NCBI GenBank assembly: GCA_913775265.1
Contig: CAJYJH010000098.1
Coordinates: 1 to 57,530, forward strand
Length of the DNA: 57,530 nt
Source: an uncultured Mucilaginibacter sp.
GTDB lineage: Bacteria > Bacteroidota > Bacteroidia > Sphingobacteriales > Sphingobacteriaceae
Direction of reading: 5' to 3'
Position numbers and translations under genes: made by a program. Positions 18,465 through 26,024 of this stretch are shown here, piece after piece (position 1 is the stretch's first letter; every line of letters starts with the position of its first letter). The notes under the pieces were generated by a model. It made no database searches, was not told the DNA's origin, and saw only the letters and a list, made by a program, of their open reading frames with translations.

Positions 18465-19883
18465 TTATCCTACTAATTCTTCTTCCTGAAGTAATTCCCT
18501 AATGTCAGTTACTTTTCCGGTAATTGCGGCTGCTGCGGCAGTTAATGGGCTGGCCAGAAAGGTACGGGAATCTGGTCCCTGGCGACCTTCAAAATTGCGG
18601 TTTGAGGTAGATATACAATATTTACCTGCCGGGATTTTGTCCTCATTCATGCCTAAACAGGCGCTGCATCCAGGTTCGCGCAATGGAAAGCCTGCTGCTT
18701 CAAATATTTTGTCCAACCCTTCGGCAATGGCTTGTTGCTGTACCTGTTTAGAACCAGGCACTACCCATACCGTTACGTTATCTGCTTTGTGCTTGCCTTT
18801 AATAAAATCGGCTACCAGGCGTAAATCTTCAATGCGCGAGTTGGTGCAGCTACCGATAAATACATAGTCGATAGGTTTACCTAACAAGCTTTGATCTTCG
18901 TGCAGGCCCATGTAATTTAAAGCCTTGGTGTAAGAGCCTTGCTCTTTAGCTTCAAAACTTGCAGTTTCGGGCACGTGCTGTGTAATACCGATACCCATAC
19001 CCGGGTTGGTACCGTAAGTAATCATTGGCTCGATGTCGGCAGCGTCAAAATAGAGTTCACTGTCAAATTGAGCATCTTCGTCAGAATATAGCGTTTTCCA
19101 ATAATCAACTGCTTTATCCCAGTCTTCGCCTTGAGGAGCAAATTTGCGTCCTTTTACGTATTCAATTGTCGTTTCGTCGGGAGCAATTAAGCCACCGCGG
19201 GCACCCATCTCGATGCTCATGTTACAGATGGTCATGCGGCCTTCCATACTTAAAGAGCGGATAGTGTCACCGGCGTATTCTACAAAATAACCGGTACCAC
19301 CGGCAGCCGATATTTTGGAGATGATGTATAAGATAATATCCTTAGCGCCTACGCCTTTTTGCAAGGCACCGTTCACCTCAATTTTCATGCGTTTAGGGCG
19401 TTGCTGTAGCAAGCACTGGGTAGCCAACACCTGCTCAACCTGCGAAGTGCCAATACCAAACGCAATAGCACCAAAGGCACCATGTGTTGAAGTATGGCTA
19501 TCACCACAAACATAAGTACAACCCGGACGGGTAATACCCAGTTCCGGACCAATTACGTGTACGATACCCTGATACTGATGGCCTAAACCATACAGCTCAA
19601 TGCCAAATTCAGCACAGTTTTTAGTCAACATATCTACCTGGTAGCGCGAAAGCTCTTCTTTGATGGGCAGATGCTGATCCCAGGTAGGTACGTTATGGTC
19701 GGCCGTAGCCACCGTTTGTTTCGGCCTGAAAACAGGCAAGCCCCGCTGGCGTAAACCATCAAAGGCCTGAGGACTGGTTACCTCGTGTATAAAGTGAGTA
19801 TCAATGTATAAAATATCCGGGAATCCTTCTTTGCTGCTCACCACGTGCGCATCCCATATTTTATCAAACAATGTTTGTCCCAT
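18465..19883 (-). CDS. leuC: 3-isopropylmalate dehydratase large subunit
   Basis: 472 residues; the aconitase-like subunit that holds the 4Fe-4S cluster. Cluster cysteines are visible in FIGSCTNSR and PGCSACLGMN, and CGDSHTSTHGAFGA is a family signature. With LeuD it isomerises 2- to 3-isopropylmalate. The start ATG is preceded immediately by GGAGGGGTT (on the minus strand), which belongs to a C-rich palindromic repeat, so the ribosome-binding sequence appears to be supplied by that repeat. Confidence 0.96.
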   Translation of the reverse strand: MGQTLFDKIWDAHVVSSKEGFPDILYIDTHFIHEVTSPQAFDGLRQRGLPVFRPKQTVATADHNVPTWDQHLPIKEELSRYQVDMLTKNCAEFGIELYGLGHQYQGIVHVIGPELGITRPGCTYVCGDSHTSTHGAFGAIAFGIGTSQVEQVLATQCLLQQRPKRMKIEVNGALQKGVGAKDIILYIISKISAAGGTGYFVEYAGDTIRSLSMEGRMTICNMSIEMGARGGLIAPDETTIEYVKGRKFAPQGEDWDKAVDYWKTLYSDEDAQFDSELYFDAADIEPMITYGTNPGMGIGITQHVPETASFEAKEQGSYTKALNYMGLHEDQSLLGKPIDYVFIGSCTNSRIEDLRLVADFIKGKHKADNVTVWVVPGSKQVQQQAIAEGLDKIFEAAGFPLREPGCSACLGMNEDKIPAGKYCISTSNRNFEGRQGPDSRTFLASPLTAAAAAITGKVTDIRELLQEEELVG

Positions 19884-19989
19884 AACCCCTCCAAAACCCT
19901 CCCCAAAGGGGAGGGCTTATGATCTTATAATTTTTGGTTTAAATTTTAATTGTTAACCTCCCTCTCCTCTGGAGAGGGTCGGGGTGAGG
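19884..19989. repeat. Inverted pair of C-rich palindromes in the ilvC-leuC spacer (family B)
   Basis: Two hairpin-forming units fill the 110-bp spacer. The first has CCCTCCCC/GGGGAGGG (19897-19904, 19908-19915) with a C-rich tail to 19886. The second has CCCTCTCC/GGAGAGGG (19960-19967, 19971-19978) with a GGGGTGAGG tail to about 19988. They face away from each other around about 40 AT-rich bases. Units of the same kind occur at 47404-47431 and 47499-47523, so this is a dispersed repeat rather than an operon-specific terminator. Confidence 0.8.
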
Positions 19990-19993
19990 TCTT

Positions 19994-21052
19994 TTAAGCT
20001 TCTACTTCCTGGTTTTCAGGGCGCAGGCTGCGTACGGTTTTACCGGCTTGCCATAATTCGCTTTCGCGTAATTCTCTTAACTCTTCGTTCAGTTTTTCGC
20101 GATAGTCTGGCTGACTGTTGCTGTCGATAGAACGTTGAGATTCTTTACCGGTAGCAACGCTTTCGTATAATTCTTCAAACACTGGTTTAGTAGCATCACG
20201 GAATTTTTTCCACCAGTCTAATGCACCGCGTTGTGCAGTGGTCGAACAGTTGGCATACATCCAGTCCATACCGTTTTCGGCAACCAATGGCATCAGTGAT
20301 TGAGTTAACTCTTCAACAGTTTCGTTAAATGCTTCAGAAGGTGTATGACCTTTGCTGCGTAACACATCATACTGAGCCGCAAAAATACCTTGAATACAAC
20401 CCATCAAAGTACCGCGCTCGCCGGTTAAGTCACTAAATACTTCTTTTTTAAAGTCTGTTTCGAACAGGTAACCGCTACCTACAGCAATACCTAAGGCAAT
20501 AACGCGGTCAGAAGCTTTACCGGTAGCATCCTGGAAAATAGCATAGCTTGAGTTTAAGCCGCGACCCTGTAAAAACATACGACGCAGTGAAGTACCTGAG
20601 CCTTTAGGAGCTACTAAGAATACATCGACGTCTTTTGGTGGAACGATGCCGGTTTGCTCGTTAAAGGTGATACCAAAACCATGTGAAAAATACAGGGCTT
20701 TACCTGGAGTTAAATGTTTTTGAACGGTTGGCCAAAGTTCAATTTGAGCAGCATCGCTTAATAAGTAGCAAATAATGGTTCCTTTTTCAAGAGCTTCTTC
20801 AATCTCAAATAAAGTTTCGCCGGGTACAAAGCCATCGCTGATTGCTTTATCCCAGGTTTTTGAATTTTTACGCTGACCAACAATTACATTAATGCCATTG
20901 TCTTTTTGGTTTAGCGCCTGGCCCGGACCTTGTACACCGTAACCAATAACCGCTACTACTTCATTTTTTAAAACATCCTGTGCTTTCGATAACGGAAATT
21001 CTTCGCGGGTTACTACGTTTTCTTCGGTGCCGCCAAAATTTAATTTTGCCAT
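19994..21052 (-). CDS. ilvC: Ketol-acid reductoisomerase (NADP+)
   Basis: 352 residues. It catalyses the Mg- and NADPH-dependent isomeroreduction of acetolactate and acetohydroxybutyrate in valine, leucine and isoleucine synthesis. The nucleotide-binding motif is VAVIGYGVQGPGQALN near residue 33. DLTGERGTLMGCIQG carries metal ligands in the helical C-terminal domain. The length is near that of class I enzymes, but the sequence (for example YLLSDAAQIELWP) is the divergent Bacteroidota type. It follows ilvN by 87 bases in the operon. Confidence 0.95.
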   Translation of the reverse strand: MAKLNFGGTEENVVTREEFPLSKAQDVLKNEVVAVIGYGVQGPGQALNQKDNGINVIVGQRKNSKTWDKAISDGFVPGETLFEIEEALEKGTIICYLLSDAAQIELWPTVQKHLTPGKALYFSHGFGITFNEQTGIVPPKDVDVFLVAPKGSGTSLRRMFLQGRGLNSSYAIFQDATGKASDRVIALGIAVGSGYLFETDFKKEVFSDLTGERGTLMGCIQGIFAAQYDVLRSKGHTPSEAFNETVEELTQSLMPLVAENGMDWMYANCSTTAQRGALDWWKKFRDATKPVFEELYESVATGKESQRSIDSNSQPDYREKLNEELRELRESELWQAGKTVRSLRPENQEVEA

Positions 21053-21139
21053 GATTTGATTTGTTTTTGCTTTTCGGTTTTAAGTTTTCCGACTTCTATT
21101 GTATGTGTATTATTTATCTTTAAGTGGTGTAAGGAAACC

Positions 21140-21754
21140 TTACATAGTAAATACCTTGTCTCTCTGGTTCAGGTATTCGTTTTCAATGACATCTTCTCCC
21201 GGTTCCCTGCGTTCAAATTCGCGCAGTTTGCGGTTAAAGCCTTCGCTGTCTTTAATGATAGCGATGCGGGCCGTACGTACAAACTCGATAAGTCCGAACG
21301 GCTGCAGCACTTTAATCAGATTATCTGTTTCTTCGCGGTGACCGGTAGTCTCAAATACCACATAATCTTTACGGATCACTACTGCACGGGCACCGTTTTC
21401 GCGTAGTAAGCGTTCAACGGCAACTTTTTCTGCTATCACGTCCGCCGGTACTTTATACAAAGCCATTTCCTGCCAGATAACGTCGGCATTAGTGTGGTAG
21501 TATACTTTTAATACCTCTACTTGCTTTTCAATCTGACGGGCCAGTTTACGTACCACGTCTTCAGTTTCGGTAATTACGATGTTGAAGCGGTGAATGCTGT
21601 CAATCTCCGAAGGAGATGTGTTCAGACTATCAATATTAATTTTACGACGAGTAAAAATAATGGCGATACGATTCAGTAAACCTATTTGGTTTTCGGTATA
21701 TACGGTGATGTTAAATTCCTGTTTACCCTCGGGTAATGTATTGTCGTTACTCAT
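21140..21754 (-). CDS. ilvN: Acetolactate synthase small (regulatory) subunit
   Basis: 204 residues. The N-terminal ACT domain begins at FNITVYTENQIGLLNRIAII, followed by INIDSLNTSPSE, the region where valine binds in the family. A second ACT-like domain follows from about residue 95. It activates IlvB and confers feedback control. It is 9 bases downstream of ilvB. The 204-residue length is longer than the roughly 160-residue common form because of C-terminal sequence ending near YLNQRDKVFTM. Confidence 0.93.
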   Translation of the reverse strand: MSNDNTLPEGKQEFNITVYTENQIGLLNRIAIIFTRRKINIDSLNTSPSEIDSIHRFNIVITETEDVVRKLARQIEKQVEVLKVYYHTNADVIWQEMALYKVPADVIAEKVAVERLLRENGARAVVIRKDYVVFETTGHREETDNLIKVLQPFGLIEFVRTARIAIIKDSEGFNRKLREFERREPGEDVIENEYLNQRDKVFTM

Positions 21755-21763
21755 GGTGATGGG

Positions 21764-23503
21764 TTATTTAAGTCTGATTTCGCTTACACTGCAGCCTTGT
21801 GGCACCATCGGAAACACATTGTTCTCTTTGGTTACAAATACTTCCAGTAAATAAGAGCCTTTATGATTTAACATCTCTTGTAAAGCCGGCTGCAATTCTT
21901 CGCGCTCCTTGATACACTGACCGGCAATGCCGTAGCCTTTAGCCACCTGTACAAAGTCGGGGCTTTGTATGTCTACAAACGAGTAGCGACGCTCGTTAAA
22001 TAACTCCTGCCATTGGCGCACCATGCCTAAAAAGCGATTGTTCAGAATCAAAATCTTTACATCAACGCCGCTTTGCATAATGGTACCTAGTTCCTGCAAA
22101 GTCATCTGGAAACCACCGTCACCAATTACCGCAACTACGGTACGATCTTGTGCGCCAAACTTGGCACCTATGGCAGCAGGTAGTGCAAAGCCCATAGTAC
22201 CTAAGCCACCGCTGGTAATGTTGCTGCGGGTTTGATTAAACTTGGCATAACGGCAACCCACCATCTGGTGCTGACCAACGTCGGTTACAATCACTGCGTC
22301 ACCGCCGGTTAAATGGTTAAGCTGATCAATCACTTCGCCCATGGTCATTTCGCCGGTTTTTGGGTGCAGTTCGGCATCAATAACGGCTTCGTTTTCTTTC
22401 CGGGTAAAATCGTTGAATTTTTCTAACCACTCGGTGTGCTGCTTAGCTTCAATATGTTTAGTAAGTAGAGGAAGGGTCTCTTTACAATCGCCCCAAACGG
22501 CTACATGCGTTTGTACGTTTTTGTCGATTTCTGCCGGGTCAATATCCAGGTGGATAACCTTAGCTTGTTTAGCGTATTTATCTAAACGGCCGGTTACGCG
22601 GTCGTCAAAACGCATACCTATGGCGATCAGTACGTCGCATTCATTAGTCAAAACGTTAGGACCATAATTGCCATGCATACCCAACATGCCCACGTTTTGT
22701 GGGTGATCAGTCGGGATAGCGCCAACACCCATAATAGTCCAGGCAGCGGGGATACCGCTTTTTTCTACAAAAGCTTTAAACTCCTGCTCAGCATTACCTA
22801 ACAACACGCCTTGTCCCCATAAGATGAACGGCTTTTTAGCCTCATTGATTACCTGCGCAGCTTGTTCAATGTATTGTGTACGAACAATCGGTTTTGGCCG
22901 GTAACTACGTATGTGGTTACAAGGAGTGTAGCCTTTGTATTGGAATTTTTGTATCTGCGCGTTTTTGGTAATGTCAATTAGTACCGGGCCGGGTCTGCCG
23001 GTGCTGGCAATATAAAATGCTTTGGCAATAGCCTCAGGGATTTCATTGGCATCAGTTACCTGGTAGTTCCATTTAGTAACTGGGGTGGTAATGTTAATTA
23101 CATCAGTTTCCTGGAAGGCATCGGTACCCAGCAAGTGTGCAAATACCTGGCCGGTAATACATACTAACGGTGTGCTGTCAATCTGTGCATCGGCCAAACC
23201 GGTAACCAAGTTAGTAGCACCCGGACCGCTGGTTGCAAAAACCACACCTACTTTGCCTGAGGTACGGGCATAGCCCTGACCTGCATGAATGCCTCCCTGC
23301 TCGTGGCGGACCAGGATATGGTTTAGCTTTTCTTTGTAATCATACAAAGCGTCGTAAATAGGCATAATAGCACCACCCGGATAGCCAAAAATGGTATCTA
23401 CTCCTTCAACAATCAGAGCTTCTAACAATGCGGCCGAGCCTGATAGCTCAACAGCGGTTTGCTGCTCGGGGGCTGTTAGTACTTCTTGCTGTGCAACTTC
23501 CAT
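21764..23503 (-). CDS. ilvB: Acetolactate synthase large (catalytic) subunit
   Basis: 579 residues, normal length. It is a thiamine diphosphate enzyme making acetolactate and acetohydroxybutyrate. The N-terminal TPP domain has the catalytic glutamate in ILVRHEQGGIHAGQGYAR. The FAD/central domain follows. The C-terminal domain has the GDGGFQM ... NNRFLGMVRQW pyrophosphate-binding motif. It sits directly before ilvN. Glyoxylate carboligase or pyruvate oxidase are structural relatives but do not fit the operon. Confidence 0.96.
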   Translation of the reverse strand: MEVAQQEVLTAPEQQTAVELSGSAALLEALIVEGVDTIFGYPGGAIMPIYDALYDYKEKLNHILVRHEQGGIHAGQGYARTSGKVGVVFATSGPGATNLVTGLADAQIDSTPLVCITGQVFAHLLGTDAFQETDVINITTPVTKWNYQVTDANEIPEAIAKAFYIASTGRPGPVLIDITKNAQIQKFQYKGYTPCNHIRSYRPKPIVRTQYIEQAAQVINEAKKPFILWGQGVLLGNAEQEFKAFVEKSGIPAAWTIMGVGAIPTDHPQNVGMLGMHGNYGPNVLTNECDVLIAIGMRFDDRVTGRLDKYAKQAKVIHLDIDPAEIDKNVQTHVAVWGDCKETLPLLTKHIEAKQHTEWLEKFNDFTRKENEAVIDAELHPKTGEMTMGEVIDQLNHLTGGDAVIVTDVGQHQMVGCRYAKFNQTRSNITSGGLGTMGFALPAAIGAKFGAQDRTVVAVIGDGGFQMTLQELGTIMQSGVDVKILILNNRFLGMVRQWQELFNERRYSFVDIQSPDFVQVAKGYGIAGQCIKEREELQPALQEMLNHKGSYLLEVFVTKENNVFPMVPQGCSVSEIRLK

Positions 23504-23568
23504 AATGTAATTTTTATGAGGTATATTTTTAGGTGATAATAGGGCAAAAACCTGTTATCTGTCATTGG

Positions 23569-25278
23569 TTATTCTTCGTCGGTAACGCAGCCCTGGCTTG
23601 CGTCTTTAACACTTTTAAAATATTTAAACAATAGGCCTTTGCTTACTGGAGGCTTAGGCTGCTGCCATTCGCTGCGGCGCTGTGCCAATTCTTCATCGCT
23701 GATTTTAAGATCGATGGTGTTTGAGATGGCATCCAATACGATCGTGTCATTGTCTCTTACCAATGCAAGGTTACCACCATCAAAAGCCTCTGGTGTAATG
23801 TGGCCTACTACAAAACCGTGAGTACCGCCCGAAAAACGGCCATCAGTAATTAATGCTACCGAACTGCCTAAACCGGCGCCAAATATGGCTGAAGTTGGTT
23901 TTAACATTTCGGGCATACCCGGAGCACCTTTAGGGCCTACGTTACGTATTACTACTACGTCGCCGGCTTTCACGCGACCGCTTTGTATGCCGTTAATTAA
24001 TTCAAACTCACCGTCGAACACACGGGCCGGGCCTTCAAAGCGTTCGCCTTCTTTACCGGTAATTTTGGCTACGCTGCCGCCTGTGGCCAAGTTGCCGTAT
24101 AATATTTGTAAGTGACCGGTTGCCTTGATGGCTTTATCGGCCGGGAAAATAATTTTTTGAGTGTCAAAGTCTAAATCGGCAATCTCTTCCAGGTTTTCGG
24201 CCAAAGTTTTACCGGTTACGGTTAAACAATCGCCGTGCAGCCAACCCAATTTTAACAGGTATTTCATTACTGCTGGTATGCCGCCAATTTTGTGCAAGTC
24301 TTCCATCATGTACTTGCCGCTTGGTTTCATATCAGCCAGTAACGGAATGCGGTTACTTACTTCCTGGAAATCATCCTGGCTTAATGGCACGCCCACGCTT
24401 TTGGCAATGGCAATCATGTGTAAAACTGCATTGGTAGATCCGCCCATCACCATGATAGTAACGATGGCATTTTCGAATGCTTCGCGCGTCATGATGTCTG
24501 ACGGCTTAATGTCTTTACGCAGCAACTCTAAAATAGCTTTGCCAGCCGCTTTACACTCATCTTGTTTTTCCTGGCTCAAGGCTGGGTTAGAAGAGGAGTA
24601 AGGCAAGCTCATGCCCAAGGCTTCGATAGCGGCGGCCATTGTATTAGCGGTATAAATACCACCGCAGGCGCCTGCACCCGGACAAGCATTTTTGATGATT
24701 TCTTTAAAATCAAAATCGTCTAAAGTACCGGCTATCTTTTTACCTAAAGCCTCAAATGCCGAAACAATGTTTAAGTCTTCGCCTTTATAATGGCCAGGTT
24801 TAATGGTTCCACCATATACCATGATAGACGGACGATTTAAACGGCCCATGGCTATTAATGAGCCAGGCATGTTTTTATCACAACCAGGTACAGTAATCAA
24901 TCCGTCGTAATACTGAGCGCCGCAAACAGCTTCTATCGAGTCGGCAATTACATCGCGGCTTACTAGGGAGTAACGCATACCTTCAGTACCGTTGCTCATA
25001 CCATCGCTTACGCCGATAGTGTTAAATATTAAGCCTACCAAACCTTCGTCCCAAATCCCTTGCTTAATTACTTTAGACAGGTCATTCAGGTGCATATTAC
25101 AGGTGTTACCATCGTAACCCATGCTGGCAACGCCCACCTGTGCTTTTTTCATGTCATCATCGGTTAAACCAATGCCGTATAACATGGCTTGTGCTGCAGG
25201 TTGTGTAGGGTCTGATGTCAGGGTTTTGCTGTAGCGGTTTAATTCAACAGCTTCGGTAGTTTCGTTATGCAAACTCAT
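23569..25278 (-). CDS. ilvD: Dihydroxy-acid dehydratase
   Basis: 569 residues. It dehydrates dihydroxy acids to the 2-oxo precursors of valine and isoleucine. Iron-sulfur cysteines are visible in GYDGNTCNMHL, TVPGCDKNMPGS and NACPGAGACGGIYTANTMA. It is the first gene of the ten-gene minus-strand operon ilvD-ilvB-ilvN-ilvC-leuC-leuD-leuB-methyltransferase-leuA-ilvA. The gap to ilvB is 65 bases. No leader peptide rich in Leu, Ile or Val codons was seen upstream. Confidence 0.96.
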   Translation of the reverse strand: MSLHNETTEAVELNRYSKTLTSDPTQPAAQAMLYGIGLTDDDMKKAQVGVASMGYDGNTCNMHLNDLSKVIKQGIWDEGLVGLIFNTIGVSDGMSNGTEGMRYSLVSRDVIADSIEAVCGAQYYDGLITVPGCDKNMPGSLIAMGRLNRPSIMVYGGTIKPGHYKGEDLNIVSAFEALGKKIAGTLDDFDFKEIIKNACPGAGACGGIYTANTMAAAIEALGMSLPYSSSNPALSQEKQDECKAAGKAILELLRKDIKPSDIMTREAFENAIVTIMVMGGSTNAVLHMIAIAKSVGVPLSQDDFQEVSNRIPLLADMKPSGKYMMEDLHKIGGIPAVMKYLLKLGWLHGDCLTVTGKTLAENLEEIADLDFDTQKIIFPADKAIKATGHLQILYGNLATGGSVAKITGKEGERFEGPARVFDGEFELINGIQSGRVKAGDVVVIRNVGPKGAPGMPEMLKPTSAIFGAGLGSSVALITDGRFSGGTHGFVVGHITPEAFDGGNLALVRDNDTIVLDAISNTIDLKISDEELAQRRSEWQQPKPPVSKGLLFKYFKSVKDASQGCVTDEE

Positions 25279-25640
25279 GGTTTTGTTTAGCTCAGTTTAT
25301 ATAAAAATGCACTCTTTAATTTAAGCTATTGAAAAGGCTGTGTTAATTGTTTTCAATGCCGATTGTTTACTGGTGCGCTTTTCTTTAAAATTAGGTTAAC
25401 GATTAATATTTGTAAGGTAGTGAGATGCGTTTCGCATTGCAATAGCCCAAAAAAATATTTTAAATTAGTTTTTTATTTTGAAATAAAAATAAAAATAAAA
25501 TATTATTCTGTTTATTATTTAATAAATAAAATTTTATTTTATTGTCTGTATACCAAAGTTGAAATTGGTATTCGGTATTATTATTATGCATGCATAGCAA
25601 GCAATGCAAATCCGGGCGTAAAATGAAAGAGGAGCGCCAA
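25279..25640 (-). promoter_or_regulatory. AT-rich upstream region of the branched-chain operon
   Basis: No gene is supported here. On the minus strand the region contains a nearly pure A/T tract (about 25450-25545), a short palindrome ATGCG-TTT-CGCAT (25425-25437) and TATGCATGCATA (25586-25597). The operon's promoter must lie here, but no exact TAnnTTTG box or attenuator leader peptide could be recognised. Confidence 0.45.
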
Positions 25641-25650
25641 ATAGCATAAA

Positions 25651-25678
25651 AAAACCCGGCCTGAAAAGGTCGGGTTTT
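25651..25678 (-). terminator. Terminator of the atpD-atpC operon
   Basis: A 12-bp stem with one G-T pair (25651-25662 with 25667-25678) closes a GAAA/TTTC tetraloop. On the minus strand it is followed by a run of seven T residues, about 20 bases after the atpC stop. Confidence 0.9.
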
Positions 25679-25698
25679 AAGTTTCTAAGTGTAATGGA

Positions 25699-25944
25699 CT
25701 AACGGTGGGTTATACCTTCGGCAAGCACCATCACTTTATTGTTGTTTACTTCAACAACGCCACCCTTAATAAAAAATACATCAGCCTTGGCACCGCGAAC
25801 GGTAAGCTTACCATCTTCTAAAGTAGAAATAATGGGCGCGTGATTATTTAATATCTCGAATGACCCCATAGTGCCGGGAACAGTAACCGACGTTACTTCG
25901 CCTTCGAACACTTTTTTATCGGGAGTAAGAATTTCTAAAGTCAT
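25699..25944 (-). CDS. atpC: F-type ATP synthase epsilon subunit, short form
   Basis: 81 residues. It contains only the N-terminal beta-sandwich (MTLEILTPDKKVFEGEVTSV, GSFEILNNHAPIISTLEDGK) that joins gamma to the c-ring. The C-terminal two-helix domain that inhibits ATP hydrolysis in E. coli or Bacillus (total about 135 residues) is missing. It follows atpD, separated by an 80-base spacer that is almost entirely a repeat element. The other ATP synthase genes are not in the window, as is usual in Bacteroidota. Confidence 0.94.
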   Translation of the reverse strand: MTLEILTPDKKVFEGEVTSVTVPGTMGSFEILNNHAPIISTLEDGKLTVRGAKADVFFIKGGVVEVNNNKVMVLAEGITHR

Positions 25945-25950
25945 GTTCTA

Positions 25951-26019
25951 ATGTGCAAATGTGCAAGTATGCAAATGTGCAGATGCTTTTTATTTGCATA
26001 TCCGCACATCTGCACATCT
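25951..26019. repeat. Inverted 8-nt-unit repeat (family A), minimal copy in the atpD-atpC spacer
   Basis: The left arm (25951-25985) reads as successive 8-base units TGTGCAAA, TGTGCAAG, TATGCAAA, TGTGCAGA. The right arm (about 25992-26018) is an imperfect reverse complement of it. Aligned, the arms share ATGTGCA-ATGTGC and TATGCAAAT over about 26 bases. The element lies wholly between the atpD stop (26025) and the atpC start (25944) and would form a long hairpin in the atpDC mRNA. Confidence 0.85.
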
Positions 26020-26024
26020 TCCTA

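Noticed and set aside
19884..19989. Simple intrinsic terminator between ilvC and leuC
   Set aside because: There is no T-run in the direction of transcription, the hairpins occur in a divergent pair, and the same units occur at unrelated loci, so a dispersed repeat explains them better.
25363..25626. Open frame of 87 codons on the plus strand upstream of ilvD
   Set aside because: Composition is set by the A/T tract (Ile, Lys, Tyr runs), there is no ribosome-binding site and no family resemblance; it covers the promoter region of a divergent operon.
25279..25640. Leader-peptide attenuator of the branched-chain operon
   Set aside because: No short reading frame rich in Leu, Ile or Val codons and no alternative terminator pair could be found on the minus strand.
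25951..26019. CRISPR array
   Set aside because: The 8-nt units have no spacers between them, are too short, and occur in inverted arms; no cas genes are present.
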